64,000 bases of DNA, taken from Chalciporus piperatus (lineage: Eukaryota > Basidiomycota > Agaricomycetes > Boletales > Boletaceae). Positions 46,801 to 59,614 of this stretch are shown here, piece by piece. Where the stretch lies: contig JBBPTG010000011.1 in NCBI GenBank assembly GCA_038093975.1, forward strand, positions 124,001 to 188,000. The letters are read 5' to 3'. Positions within the stretch are counted from its first letter, which is position 1. Every line of letters begins with the position of its first letter. Position numbers and translations under genes: made by a program. The notes below the pieces were generated by a model that made no database searches, was not told the origin of the DNA, and saw only the letters and a program-made list of their open reading frames with translations.

Positions 46801-49800
46801 CTCTGACCTTGCAGAGTACTTTGTTCGCAAGGTCTGTCAACACGTGTTTACCTTATCACCGACGAGACTTACTTATCGATCTTTAGGCGCTCGTTCATGC
46901 CATCTCTCAAGTCCGTTTTGAGAATGGCAAGACTCCTGCGGTAGTCCGGCAGTTCCTTGTGGATCAGTTACGGTACAATGATAACACGGCGAACCTAGTA
47001 AGTGTTACTCGATCAAAGTCGATACCTGAGCTCATTGGGTCCTCCAGTACTCCGATGCCTTCTATATTTGCACTCTCATTTCTATGGCGGCCTGTGCAAC
47101 TGTATCAACCGCTCCCCCTGAACGTGGTGAGCTCCTGAAGGAGGAAGTACGCTCCGAGCACACAGCCGAGGATGCCAATCTGGTGAAGCAGGCGGTTGAT
47201 GAGATAAGCAGATATCGGAGCATGGATAGGCTAATCCCATCACCTCACAATGTCGTCACGGTCGCCGCCTTGGAGGTGAGTGCTCCCACCATACGTCCAT
47301 CGCGGCAACTTTCTAAATCGAAATCAGTTCTACCTTCTCCTGACGGCTGCCAATCTACTTCCGAATGACCTGAAAGTTTTCTTCCCGCTCACTCGGTGCA
47401 TAACCTTCCGTTCTCTCTACCTTCTTGGCATGCTAATCTCAGATCAGCGAGGGAAATTACACTCAAGTCCGAATTGCCGCGTTCGATGGATTGTTCATGT
47501 CCAAGTGGTACACGCCTGCCATTATGAAGTACGCATTGGCGGTGATGGCAAATGACCCCTCGCGAGTCGTCCGACGTCATGTGGCACGTGCGGCATGTCA
47601 AAGTCTGGCTATCCTGGTCTCCATGGGCGAGATGAAGAACGCGTTGAAAGACTCGGAGTCCTTGCTTATCGAGGAAGATGGGTCTATGCCTCCTCAAGCC
47701 AAAGAGGCCAAGAAGAGTGATGTCGACTTGATGATCAAGGTCCTTCGAAAGGACCGAGAGATCGGCAAGAATGAAGTCTTGCGCGAATTCTTGATGCCGA
47801 TCGCACTGTACGGATATTCCACGTCTCGACGCGCCCGAAACTAATGCTCGCTACCTTTTTGCAGTGCTCCTGACGCTGACCACGAAGTTCGATGGGGCAT
47901 TATCAAGCTCGCTGATATTGTTCTTCGAGGTGTTGAGGAGGCTCCACCTAAGGTCACTATTCACCTCCCTCCAACTCCTGTGGGAGAACAACCTACTCCA
48001 CTCCCCGCTGTCAAAGTGCCTCTCCGGCCCATCAAAACTGGTGGACCACCTCAGCCACGACCCCCTGTTGTATCTGCAGGACCTGCTCATCCCAGGCTCA
48101 AGATCATGCCTAGTGCGGCTCGTGCCCCGACGCCGTCGGCCGCGACTCCGAGTGCCATGACACCCGCTGCGCGTGCTGGTGCTATGCCGCCCCCTCCTTT
48201 GCCTTCAAAGGTCAAGCCAAAGCCTAAAGGGAGACCTGTGGGTGCCATCAAGCCGCCGCATATTCCAAAGGCACAGTCAGGTGGAATGAGCATGAACGAC
48301 TTGCGTGCTTGTCGGAATGCACTCAAGAAATTGAAGCTGCACAAGAACGCCACGCTTTTTATTCAACCAGTAGACCCCGTGCGCGATCATGCTCCAAAGT
48401 ATTTTCTATGCCATTCTTTTTCAAAAAAAAAATGGTAACGACGGTTTTTTGTCAGCTATTATGAGGTCATCAAGAACCCGATGGACTTGAGCACCATGGG
48501 TGCCAAGATGGAGGAAGGTCATTACAAGGATCGCATCGCGTTCGAGGCCGACTTCCACTTGATGGTCAATAACGCGAAACAATACAACGTCGCTGGTAGC
48601 TATGCACACACTGAAGCCATCTTCCTGGAGACCTTCTTTGAGAAATGTGAGTCAACAAACCTCTGCTTAATCTGTTGTCAACCGACTTCCTGGGGTTTTC
48701 AGTGTGGAGCCGCATCAACAAGACCCTCGAAGCTGCCATCAAAGCCGCCGAGCCTATCCCCAATGACTTGCCAACTATTGTCGTCCAAGCGCAGAAGGCT
48801 CCCCCGCGCCCTGCACCTGCATCAACGCCAGTGTCAGCCCGTCCCCCCATCGCCAAGCAGCCTGCCCCCAGGCCCGTCATCAAGCTCAAAGTTGGTGGCG
48901 CCCAGGTTAAGCCTCAAGAGAAGGAGAATTCGGTTGCCAAATCTGTTGAGAAATCGGCCGATACTGCCAAAGTTCCCAAAACTAAGGGTGGTAAACCGAA
49001 GATTCCAGACGAGGCACCTCCCCCATACGTCGACGACGGCTCTCATGATCTACTCCAAGAAGTGATCGCGATTGAGCGGGAGAAGGAGGAAGAGAAGCGT
49101 CATCGCAAAGTACCAGAGGTGGTCAAGGAGTCCCCTCCAGCGAAGGCTTCTGGCAGTGGGCCGCCTGGTAAGCGCCGAAAACCCAATGTCGATGGCGACG
49201 AGGACGAAACCTTGGCATTTTCCACGCCTCTCTCGAGGAAAGAGAGGCACAGCGTTCCTTCCAGCGGCACAAGTACACCGGCACCTGAGAAACCTCATGC
49301 GCCTACTCCAAAGACTGCACCTGCGCCACCTCCCAAGCCCCCAAAGAAGAAAGCATCGGAGCCTGCCCCGCCTACTGCGCCTGCCACGGATGTACCCCGT
49401 ATCTCTATCAAAGGGAAGGAGCGAGAGGTTACTGGTGCTCAGCCTACGCCCTCCAAGTCTCGGGCCACTTCCTCTGCTACTGCACTGAACGAGAAGAAAT
49501 GTCGAGATGTCCTGAGGGCGCTGTCGAAACTCCCCGAGTACCCCATCTTTGGTCACGCTGTAGACCCAGTGAGAGATGGTTGCCCTACGTGAGTCTTGTC
49601 GCCCGATTGGTGATACTAGGCGGTACTGATTGCCTACTTAGATATTATGATGAGATATCCCACCCGATGGACTTTGGCACAATGAACCAGAAGGTGACCG
49701 AGGGCAAATATACTTCGATGGAAGACTTTGCCAAGGACGTCGAACTCGTCTTCAGCAATTGTCGCAAATTTAATCCTCCTACTACTTACCCTGTCAACTG

Positions 49801-50325
49801 CGCGGATACGGTGGAGAGGGTGTTCAAGAAAGAATGGGCGAAGGTCTATGATAAGAAACTTTCTTGGGCAGAGAAGCGAAGCTTGCAAGGGCTGATGACC
49901 ACATTGGTCAAGGAAGACATGCAAGTGCCTTCCCTTTGGCTCGACTCTAAAATGACTTGACTAATCCGATTATGAACAGTTCTTTCGTATTCCGAGAGCC
50001 CGTTGACCCCATACTGCTGGGCATCCCTACGTACTTCCAAGTGATTCCCAAGAAGGACGCTAGGGACCTCAGAACGATTCGCACGAGGCTGGACACGGAC
50101 AAGTATGACTCCATCGAGGCCCTCGAGGCTGACATCGACCTCATGATCCGGAACGCGATCACGTTCAATGGCGCCAACTCTGATGTGGGCAAGATCGCCT
50201 ACGTGGTCAGAGACAGGGTCAAGGACATGCTAAGCAACATCAAGAGCGGGGGAGGGCCGAAGAAGCGGAAGGAGGGGGATCATAAACCCGCCCCGCAGCC
50301 TGCCAAGAAGGTCAAACTTGTCTGA
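43806..50325 (+). CDS. TAF2: TFIID subunit TAF2 with three C-terminal bromodomains
   Basis: Nineteen exons: 43806-43840, 43903-43948, 44022-44094, 44156-44395, 44464-44612, 44660-44884, 44942-45958, 46008-46442, 46493-46612, 46670-46831, 46887-46997, 47048-47275, 47328-47395, 47448-47807, 47865-48398, 48456-48646, 48703-49588, 49642-49920 and 49980-50325. They give 1834 residues. Residues 1-1120 are an M1-aminopeptidase-like TAF2 body (RRGFSIHQKVVLEIDFSG; CWVPCVDNIWEK); the zinc motif HExxH is degenerate (SHSLACQW), as expected for TAF2. Bromodomain 1 (about 1235-1345, KNPMDLSTM), 2 (about 1595-1705, SHPMDFGTM) and 3 (about 1705-1815, weaker) each keep the acetyl-lysine Asn (KQYN, RKFN, ITFN). 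The first intron has an AT donor, two others GC donors. TAF2 binds core promoter DNA; bromodomains would add histone reading. Confidence 0.93.
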
Positions 50326-50557
50326 GGAGACGACTACATTATGAAACCGACGCGTTAATTCACTTGTATCTTGTTACTTGCTATGCTGCTTTGCTGTGTA
50401 ATTTGCTCTTCGTAGTTTTGCATGTCAAGGAACATGTTAATTCGATTTTTATTGTGCAAGACTTGCTTTTCTCGCTAGTGTTGGTGGCAAATGGCAATGA
50501 ACTTGATCGTCCCCAAATCACTGCACTTGCCACCACCGAGCTGGCAATTCTTGTTTC

Positions 50558-51292
50558 ATGGCTCAGCCAGAAGAGCCAGTAGAGCATGAACTTGGCGAAG
50601 AAATAGATCCAATATGGACCTCTAGTCGGACGGCGCGCCAGATATATGCGCTCGGAGAAGTGGAGAGGGTTGCTGATCCTCTATTTCGTCCCATCAATCT
50701 TGCAAACTGACTGGATGACCTTAGGACATCGGCCGCCTGCTTTCCCTCGCTGCGTCGTCCGTTTCGCTGCTGACCCTGCCGCAGACCGACGGTCCCGACG
50801 ATAACCTTCCCCAAGGAGAGGAACGCTCCGAGCGGTTCGTACTCGAAGTGGGCGAATACTTTGAACGGTTGTATGTAAGTTTTTCCATCCTTTCCCCCTT
50901 TCCCCTTCCACCTTTTTTTGTTTCTCTGCTTTTCTCGCGTGTTCGATCTCAAGACGACGTATTCAACGCTGTATTGTTCCATTCGGTAGTCTATCCAGGA
51001 TAATATTCGGGCCTCCCTCGCGCACATGCGACAATCCCGCATCGCCCCCTCCGCGATCAATGCCCCTCCCCATGGATTCGTCCCCCCGTCGCTTGGTGTG
51101 AGCATCCCCATAGATGATGCAAGCACAGGCGCGGTCAGTCTGGGGTTACAAGGAGAGAGGGTAGGCCGCGATGCGTGGGTGGGCATCTTGGATGCCCTCA
51201 CGCGCCTCAAGGCCGCGCGGGAACAGGAAGCACTCGGAGGTGCCGATGACTCACAACAACGCCGTGGAGTAGATATGGACATAACACGATAG
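50558..51292 (+). CDS. MED11: Mediator subunit 11
   Basis: Three exons, 50558-50668, 50725-50874 and 50990-51292, all phase 0, give 187 residues. The conserved N-terminal helix reads TARQIYALGEVERDIGRLLS, followed by SSVSLLTLPQ and a second helix VLEVGEYFERLYSIQDNIRA with HMRQSRIAP, as in Med11. Med11 pairs with Med22 in the head module of Mediator and contacts TFIIH and RNA polymerase II. The C-terminal part is longer than in yeast and low in complexity. It follows TAF2 on the same strand after 232 bp, so two Pol II initiation factors sit side by side. Confidence 0.8.
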
Positions 51293-51425
51293 TGTTCAAT
51301 GGGCGGTGGTAAGAGTACGATACAACAAAAGCCTCCAGGTATTTTTCTTCTGATAATAATGAAAGGGGGGACAAAGGGGTTGCATAGCCGACACAATCCA
51401 CGATCGACGACGGGAATAGTGTTCA

Positions 51426-52206
51426 TCACGACGCTTCTCGCAATGCTTTGTTGGCCACGACCGCGCTGCGAGGAATGAAAGATTAATTAGTCTCCAGAAT
51501 AGAGTCTGGGAGATGTAATACATACGCAGTCGCTCCTTCGAGTTCCTTCTCGGCTTCCAGGAGCTCGTTATCTTCGGCGTACTCTGGTTTGGTCTTGACA
51601 GAATCCTGTGTTATGGTGTTGATAGGAGGTATTGATGGGATGTAATGGAACACACGTACAACGAGTGTCTGGAGGTCCTGGGCAGCTTTTTCCAATCGAT
51701 CACCGGAATCTTTGATCATTCGGTGAGACTCATCGACGATCTTTTTCTATGGAACCGGATCCACCGGAAGGATTCAAAAAAGAATAGAACCGGGAACAAA
51801 GACATTCACATGAATCAGCGCCCCCTCTCTCATTTCCGCGCTGTGCAACACGACACGAACACGCAGCAGGAAAAAAAGGGGCGTGCATGCGTGCGTGTGT
51901 GACAGCCGGGTGGGATAGACGAGACACGTACAACACTCCTGATCTCCCACTCATCGCCGTTCTCGGCGACCATCCGGTCGACTTTGGTTTGCTGCTCTAT
52001 CGCGTCTTTACTGTATAGATTGTGCTCCTTGAGCAGTCTAAAACATATTATGTCGATGCCGTGATGACAGTCAGCATTTCTGAGACATTTGCTTCCTGCA
52101 GAGATAAGCAGAAATATCTCCCCCACCGTTTGGCTGAGCCAACCTTGATCTTCAGCTGGCGGTGGATAGCCCTCTTCTCGGAATCCGCTCCTATGGGTGC
52201 TGACAT
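51426..52206 (-). CDS. TBCA: Tubulin-binding cofactor A (Rbl2/TBCA)
   Basis: Five exons, 52206-52127, 52037-51932, 51746-51660, 51605-51526 and 51465-51426, give 130 residues. Family blocks in order: RQLKIKVGSAKRLLKEHNLY, EQQTKVDRMV, GDEWEIRSVKKIVDESHRMI and RLEKAAQDLQTLV, then a helical C-terminus. The protein is a three-helix bundle that holds free beta-tubulin for the tubulin folding pathway. The N-terminus here is about 14 residues longer than usual, so the true start could be a tiny upstream exon. The 3' end converges with MED11. Confidence 0.85.
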
Positions 52207-53811
52207 TGTGGGTGATATTGACGTGGTGGTTTGCGACAAGAATAATGGCCTTGTGTGGACGAGTAGATGGATGCCGTGTCAGTTTCAATCTGCCATCGAT
52301 CGATCAATTGGAGGTCATTCAAATATCGACTCACGAGCATGCACGCGCACGTCATGAAGCATGAAGAACAAAGCGATGGTCGTTTGATAACTATAGGTGA
52401 TACAGCAGCAGTGCTACATCGTAGACGCAGTACAGCTTGGTGCATGTCGAGAGCGGAGACAAATACACAACTACCTACAAGCTAAGTGTGACCTAAACGA
52501 CTAGCGCATGAGCAGTCATAAGAGAAAGGCGGGTAGACTATGACAGGAGACAGCGGGAGTGCCAGGGCGAGTGCCAAGCGCATATACGAGATATGCGAGA
52601 TGCGTACAGTGAGGAGTTGAAGGTAGGGCGTGAAAAAGGGCGTATCGAATGTAATGCATGTCCAGAAGCGACAATTTCAGCACCCGCAAGCGGGGCAGGA
52701 CAGAACCACAGGATCCGTTCATATCCTAGTACCAACGTCAGCTGTTTGTTCGGGGCGCTCAAGCGGATCCGACGCGGTCGACTAGCGAGAGCGAGGCAGC
52801 GAGCGCAACGGGAACCACAGCTCGATGTGGTCTGAGGATGTCGTTTCGTGGATTGATTTCATCAACAGTCCCTCGCCAACCAGATCATCGACCCAACCGA
52901 TGAGTGCATCTGAGGCGCACGTAAACTGTTCACATGCAATGAGAACAGCAGCGCAAGCGCGACGAGAGAATCGTTGACATCTCGCCGATACTCGCCGCGA
53001 GGTCGGGAAGGCGAGCGAGAGGGGGGGTCGTGAAGCAAGCGGTGATCAGTCGCTTCTTTCGTGACAGGGGCGTATAAATCAAAAGCGTAATAAACAATGC
53101 GGTAACGGCGGTCCCTGTCAAGTATCGTGCTGACGGCTAACTAAACCGGCCAGTGGTGGTACGAAGACGTGGGCAAGACAGGTGGATGTTGAAGATGAAG
53201 CCAATGTGTCGGCCGCGCGAGGCACGTAACCACAATGAAGTGGTCGTTCGCCTACGAGCGTGTGATGGACTGACATGGACTGGGACGGGATCATGACAGA
53301 GGGCGTGTGAAATGCAAGACAGACGCGCAGGCACGACGAGACAAGCTCGTCGTTCGCGTGAGGGCGTATCCAAGCGCCTCAGGCTGCTCTGCGGTCTTGC
53401 GTCGGTGCCATGTCGACCTCCCATCAACCGAGACCGGGAAGTCCAATCTTCATCGTCATATTCCGTGATCCTCCGGCTCCAGGGGACGCTCATCCAATCA
53501 CAGCTGGCCACGGGCCGACTGCGAGGATTTGCACCGAGAGCGGGTGGCACGGCCAAACCGTCTTCGAATCAGGGAAGCGGTGAAGCGTATAGGCGAACTG
53601 AGAGGGAACCGCTAAAGAGAGGTGGAGAGGTGGCGTGAGCAATGCAGAATAAAAAAAATGATGCGATGTAAGTGTCCATTGTAGTATGCGACCTGCGATC
53701 CAGGCAGGTATTCCAGTCGTGCGATTCATCTGTGCAATAATAGGGCGTAAAGATAATGTAGTACCGACAGCGCGGGGCTTTTTGGAGGTTCGAGATCGAC
53801 GAGGTCAACAA
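52207..53811. other. 1.6-kb spacer, no gene recognised
   Basis: Lies between TBCA and the 3' end of the first bHLH gene, both on the minus strand. An open frame on the minus strand at 53137-53556 (139 codons) has an arginine- and serine-rich composition typical of an accidental frame and no splice-supported partner. A promoter for TBCA is expected at the left end. Confidence 0.5.
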
Positions 53812-54790
53812 TCAGAAGTTCGACTGTGATTGCTGGGAGACAGCTGCGACAGCGGCGGCGGCGGCGGCATGTCGTTGCTCGGCGGTGCCGAGCATCAGCG
53901 CCTCGTTGACACTAGAGAATCGTTGAATTGATGCCATAGTAGAATAGGCGGAGAACACTCACGTGCGGAGTCGTTGAACCTCATTCTCGGCCTGTTGCAA
54001 CCTCGCCTGAAGTTGCTGAGCGGTCATCTCAAGGTACTTGACGTGGGTGGTAGCGCGGTCAAGGAGGGAGACCTTGCTCGACTTCTGGTTAGAAACGGGC
54101 AAGGCATCCTTGAGCCTGCGGTATCCGTCCCGAAGCTCATCACGACGCCTCTGCTCTGACTCGATACGTTGACGACGAATGGTCTCACGACGCACATCGG
54201 TTGTGTTTCCGGTGGTAATCACTGGCTGGAAGTCTTCGTCGTCCTCGTCAGAGTCGTCGTTGCGAGACTTGCGTCTCGGCGTCTTTGCCGCAGAACGAGT
54301 GGCAGGAGGAGCAATTGGGTTGAAACGGTGGGAGCGGGGAACGGATGCATAAGGGACGCTGTGAACGGACGAGGGCGAGTGTGTGCCACTGCCGCGACTG
54401 TGCCTGCCAGAGGTGAGACCGTCGGAGGAAAGCTCACCACCACTGAGATTGTAGACGGCAGGGGGAGAGATGCCGTTGTCAGGAGGCGTGTAGGGACGGC
54501 CGGGTGAGGCAGTGGTGTAGTTGGCAGAAGGGGTGTACGAGTACTCGCCAATCGCGTTCGTCAGGTTGAGGGAGTTGAAGTCAAGTCGAGGAGAAGAAGA
54601 CGAGGGACCAGGTACTGGGAGAGCTGAGCCAAATATGGTAGTGTAGTGGATGGTACTTACAAGCCATGGTAGAGACGCCGTAGGGGGACTGAGGGTACTG
54701 AAGGTACTCGAGGTTGGAGAGGGAGTCGTAAGTGAAGGGTGCGTCCATGAAGGTGGGGCTGCGGGGGTGCTCGAGCATGGTGGATTCCAT
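53812..54790 (-). CDS. bHLH transcription factor 1
   Basis: Three exons, 54790-54661, 54623-53963 and 53911-53812, give 296 residues. The bHLH domain lies at about residues 185-255: the basic region RRQRIESEQRRRDELRD has the E-x-x-R-R needed for E-box DNA contact, helix 1 is GYRRLKDALPV, the loop NQKSSKVSLLDRA, and helix 2 HVKYLEMTAQQLQARLQQAE, running on as a short leucine-zipper-like coil. The N-terminal half is Pro/Ser/Tyr-rich, as in activation regions. The last exon ends in an Ala/Gln-rich tail. It is a paralogue of the gene at 59615. The long empty region upstream fits a heavily regulated gene. Target genes are unknown. Confidence 0.85.
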
Positions 54791-57700
54791 GGGGAAAGAC
54801 GTGTCGGTAAGATGCAAAGATGAAAGGCTGGAATAAAAAGAACTGGAATACGAGGGGACCTAGATAAAAGATGTTGATCGTGAGTAGTTGGTTGGCTAGA
54901 GCGATGGAGACTTACGTGAATACAACACAACAATGAACGGGCGTTGCTGTCCCAACCGCACAATGAAACAAAAGCGCAGAAAAAAAAGAAGAAGAAAGAA
55001 AAGAAAAAGAAACGCCGGGAGGATGTCGGGGGAGGAGTTACAGGAAGGGAATGAGGAGGACAAGCATCGGATCCCAACCTAAATATCTCCTTCATCGGAG
55101 GATTACCTCGCACCGATATGGCGATGGTATCTCACGACGTCATATTTGGAAATCTTGGTATTTTGGCGGCCTCGTGTGCCGGAATGTGTAGTCCCTGCAA
55201 TCATGGTGATACATAATATTGATGATATTCCCACTCCGTGTCAGAATTGTCCCCGAAATGGGGAGTTTGACCCGAACGAGCGGATGCTTTCTCTTTCGAA
55301 TGAGCATGCCCGGTGCCCTGGCCGTCTTACGCCGACCCCTCCTCCTTTCCCAATTTATCTCCGCATCGCTTTCACCTTCCACACGTCCTCCGCCCCGCGG
55401 CTCCGGGTCCCCTGTCTCTAAGATCCGGCTTGGCCGAGGATTGACGCCAGCTATCCTTTCTTGTCTGCAATATCTCCCGCTCACTCTCTACCCTCTTCTC
55501 CATTCCCAGCCCTTGCAACATGTGCTCCCTTTTGCACAACGTTTTCTTCATCTCGCACCGCCATTGCGCCTACGCCGCATCAATGTCACCCATATCCAAA
55601 CAACTCGCACCAATCTCGGCTCTCTCTTCATTTACTCTGTCACCGTCCATTTCTAACTAGAATTATCCATCTTATCACATATGTAACCAACTCTTTCTTC
55701 CAAAAAAATCCTTCAAGAAAACAATGACATGCTTCCTTCAGCCGTGGTAAATCCTCCATCACCACGTCTTGTAATCGCGCGGAAACAACACTGACTGCCG
55801 TCATCTCTCAAGTCATACGCAGATCCGTGTGACTGATCCACCCCCTCGAAAGGTATCATACCCCTGTTATCACAATCCACTTATTGTTCCACCCTCACCT
55901 TCCAATTCACGATCAATTATACCCTCCTCTCCTCTGTCACACAGTTCTCGCCCATACATTTGAAATGAATGCCAGCGAACTTATTGTCATCCTCTCGCGA
56001 ATCAGCCGTCTCACGAGGGGAACCATTCGAAGCGCTCTTGCGTCTTCAACGGCAAATGCATCCATTCTCCCATTCAGATGACGTTACAATGCCCACGTAA
56101 TTAGACTTTAAGCAAAGGCATGCTCCTGCGAGGGAATGAATCTCTCGCCGTGCTTCGCAGGGCTATTGGTCAACCAACTGTTGCACGGACCTTTCGTTCG
56201 ATTGATTCCTTCATTCCCCGCGGCCTTCATATCGACCTGCTCTCGCACGCAGGAAAAAGAGAAGCCCCAATCATCTCATACAGGGTCGCTCAGGGAGAAC
56301 CACTCACATGCTCCGTTGATCGGAGAGAATGTCAAGAATCGCATCCATCGATGCGTAAATACCTCGAGCGTAGACGGTGGAGGCGAATTCCCGTTCCGTT
56401 CACGTTATTAGCATTCCTCGGATACTCGACGATCGTATGAGCCGTTATCAGAAATGGCCGCCTACACGATTCATTGAGACCACCGCGAGCTAACCTTGAA
56501 CACCAAAAGGCGAAATGATCAGTAACGAGCATCAGGGTCTAGCGAAGGACGCCGCAAAGAAGGCGCATCAGCTGCGAGGCCTTCTAGCTTGAGAAGAATC
56601 TGGCAGCGCATCCAAAGATGGACTTAGCAGAAATGGCGCACGAGACCATAATTTCCACCAAGAAAAGTATGTGGTTGGACGATCACGATGATCTGAATCC
56701 GAGAGTGAAGAGCGAGAGACAGACGAAATTTCGAGATGGCCCTCGATTGGACAACTACGGCCAGTGATGAGGTTTGGGGGGATTCGCTTCCATTCTAGAA
56801 GCTGGTCAAAATGAACCAGATGAAAAGGTGCCCCTTGATCGCTTGCCAAACAAGAATATTGCGCCGCTGTTTGAGCGTTGGTCGTAAGCGCGGAATATCT
56901 TGCGGTAGACCTGGCCATTCTAACATGAGGCAGCTGAGAGAGCATGCAAAAAGTAGGGGGGCGAGAAAGGCCAAGCAAGGTGGGGACACCACGTGTATGT
57001 CCAGATGTCACGCGTGAGGCGTGACAAAGGTCGTGGATCGCCAGTCAGTTATTTTGATCAGTTGCAGGGATTTGGATAGGTAGATCCGTACCAGATATGC
57101 ACCGTGCGCTTGTGTACCTGTCACCTAGAACGTCTCCTTGTCACCGAGTCGAGTTCGCCAGCTTGGTACGCCACTAGATCAAACAGGCTTTCGCGAACCG
57201 CAACTGCCATCGTGTGTCTGTCCCATCTGAGTCATACTTCCAAGTTCCCCCGCCGCTTCTCTGTCTATGTGCTTCTCGCCATCCTGCCCTGCGAAATCCC
57301 GTGCACGAATGAGTCTCAATGTCCGCCATCTTGTGGTCACCCAGACCAGAGTCGACCATATACTGACCTTCTCGGGTTACAGAGCATACATTTTCATATG
57401 GCGTTCCTTCTGCCATTCCTGCTGGTGAGTAGTCGTGGGTACCCTGCCTCATGTCACTTCTAGTGCGGATCAGTACTTTCCTTCATCGCGATTGGTTCCC
57501 CCTTTTGACATTTTCTCTACCACTCGTCTCTAATCAAAAAATGGAACTCTTGCCCCAGTGTCTATATTTCATCTCCGCCTCGTTCCATCGCAGTTCCATC
57601 ACAGTCACCAGGTCCCCATTCGGGAAGGTGCCGCAGTCTTGCTGAATCCGTGCAGGTTCTCCCTACGGCAATGACTCGACCTCCTCCTCCCCGAGTCTTT

Positions 57701-59614
57701 TGCTCTCGTACTCGGTACCGACTACCAACTAGTCCCGGTATCCAAACGTTCTCTCTCAGAGACGACTGGAAACATTCCCCGGTATTCGTGCGTCCCGTAT
57801 CCATTGCATTTAACGGGCTGAAAGGACGCCCGGCCCCGGTCACCAAATCGGCCAACCCCTCCGCCCAAGCCGCACATTCTCGATCCATTAAACTCAAAGC
57901 TCCGATAACATACATAATTATCCGAGCTGGCACGTATCCCCATATCAATGATACACGACGCCCGTCTGAGATCAGGGTCGTTCCCTCTCACAGATCGGTC
58001 TCCCAGCGCAGCTGTCAGTCATCGCCATTCCGCATCTGAGATGTCATGCTATCCCTTATTGTCTCACTTTGAGCGTTCCTCGGCGCTACACACAGTGAGT
58101 GAGAGAGAACACCAGGCTAATTATGCGACGACCGTAAACGTTTGACCAGGTTTGTACACCTTGGAATGCGTCACTTGTTCCGTCGTAAGTTTTGGACGCA
58201 TATGGAACATGGACTCCTGATGCCTCACAACATGAAAAAAACATCGCCACTCATGCCCATCGACGTCCGCGCCTAGCCCTGGTGAGAGGGACTCGGCGTC
58301 CGGCTATGTCTGATGACTTTTGCGCAGCAACCTCGAATACTTCTTCGTGCATCTTGCTCAGGGTTCGTAGTTTCGCCTGCCTAGCCATAGCTTCTCGTTT
58401 TCCGTGGAAAGACTGATGGGTGGGTTCGATTTCGATCCAGGGCTTCCCCTCCCTCGAGCGGCTACCCCCTTTTCAATCAGCCTCGCGTTAGGCGGCGAGC
58501 CGCCAAGCACGTGTGATGCCTTCGGCCTATCGATAGAATGCCCAGGTATGAAATTGAGAATATATTCAGGGCGATGGACCCACAACTGGACACCTTTTCG
58601 GACATGGGGAATGTACAGGATATACACATTGGATATGAAAACAGGATAGCTGGGTGTACCGAAAACATCTTGCTGTACTGACTACAGATGCTCGATCAGT
58701 CCTTCGGGAGCGGTTCATCATCATCCCCCCTTCGGTAGACCAATTTTCCTCCGGCCCGCCACTAGCGCGGGCACCCGGTGACACAACAACTATAGCTCTC
58801 CTCAGGAGAACCAAGGGCCAAACAGTCTCTCCCCTTTTTTTCCAAAACGAGAGGTCGAGAACGGGTGGCCACCACAGGGTTGCTTCTCCGGGTGGGTTAT
58901 CATTAAGCTCGGCGTGTGCTCCCCTTGCTCTTTTTCGTCGAGTGAATTCGTGCAGCATTCGTCAAGAATCGTCGTTCAGTCGTCAAGGTCGTTCCTGCGG
59001 TCGTAGCAAGGTGGGGGGAGGTATCCGATCACGGACGAATGTCGCACGAGGAGTAAGAGGGGTGATAGTTCTGAATGGTGTGGTTGAAGGGATGGTTGAC
59101 CGTCGAGAGGGGGGCGCAATATGAGTTAGTGGTGAGAGAAAGAAAATTGAGGACGGGAACCGAGGAAATGGCGCAAGGGAGATTATGCGAAAGTGAATCA
59201 GCTCTGCTGGGGATAGATGCAGTCGGGAGGAACGAGGCAAAAAGGGAGTCGATGGGCTTATCGATCAACAAGATCGCATGACTGATAAACAATCGTGCAA
59301 GTCTCAGATCGACAGGATAAGACTTTGGCAGCTGGCCAGCAACATCGAGTCTGGGGAGCCTCGCGGAGTGGGGGAAGGAAGCCTTTTGGACGGAGTTTTG
59401 CGCACTGCGCTGTTCGACCAGCGCCGTAACCTTGACAAGCCTCCTTCGAGTAGGAAATATCGCCTCTACCTTAGTGCGCGCCGCAAAGCAGGAATAAAAA
59501 ATACAGAGTGTGCAATGAGCCCAGAGTGATAAGAAAGCAAGTGAAGATGATGGAAAAGGCAGCGTCCATTATGAGAGTAGATTGGACTCGGATAGATTTG
59601 ACTCGGATGCCGCA
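54791..59614. other. 4.8-kb region without a recognisable gene
   Basis: Between the two bHLH genes. Open frames are short, overlap on both strands and have no recognisable domain or consistent splice signals. The right-hand 2 kb is pyrimidine/purine-skewed in places. The part nearest 54790 must contain the promoter and leader of bHLH 1. It may hold long untranslated exons or non-coding RNA, which cannot be seen from sequence alone. Confidence 0.5.

Noticed and set aside
53137..53556. Minus-strand frame of 139 codons in the spacer beside TBCA
   Set aside because: Arg/Ser-rich without recognisable fold; plus-strand frame of similar length overlaps it; no splice partner.
57650..58039. Plus-strand frame of 129 codons between the bHLH genes
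   Set aside because: An equally long frame overlaps on the minus strand; no motif and no upstream or downstream exon.
58427..58452. GGTTCGA-type sequence resembling a tRNA B box
   Set aside because: No matching A box at the right distance and no cloverleaf could be drawn.
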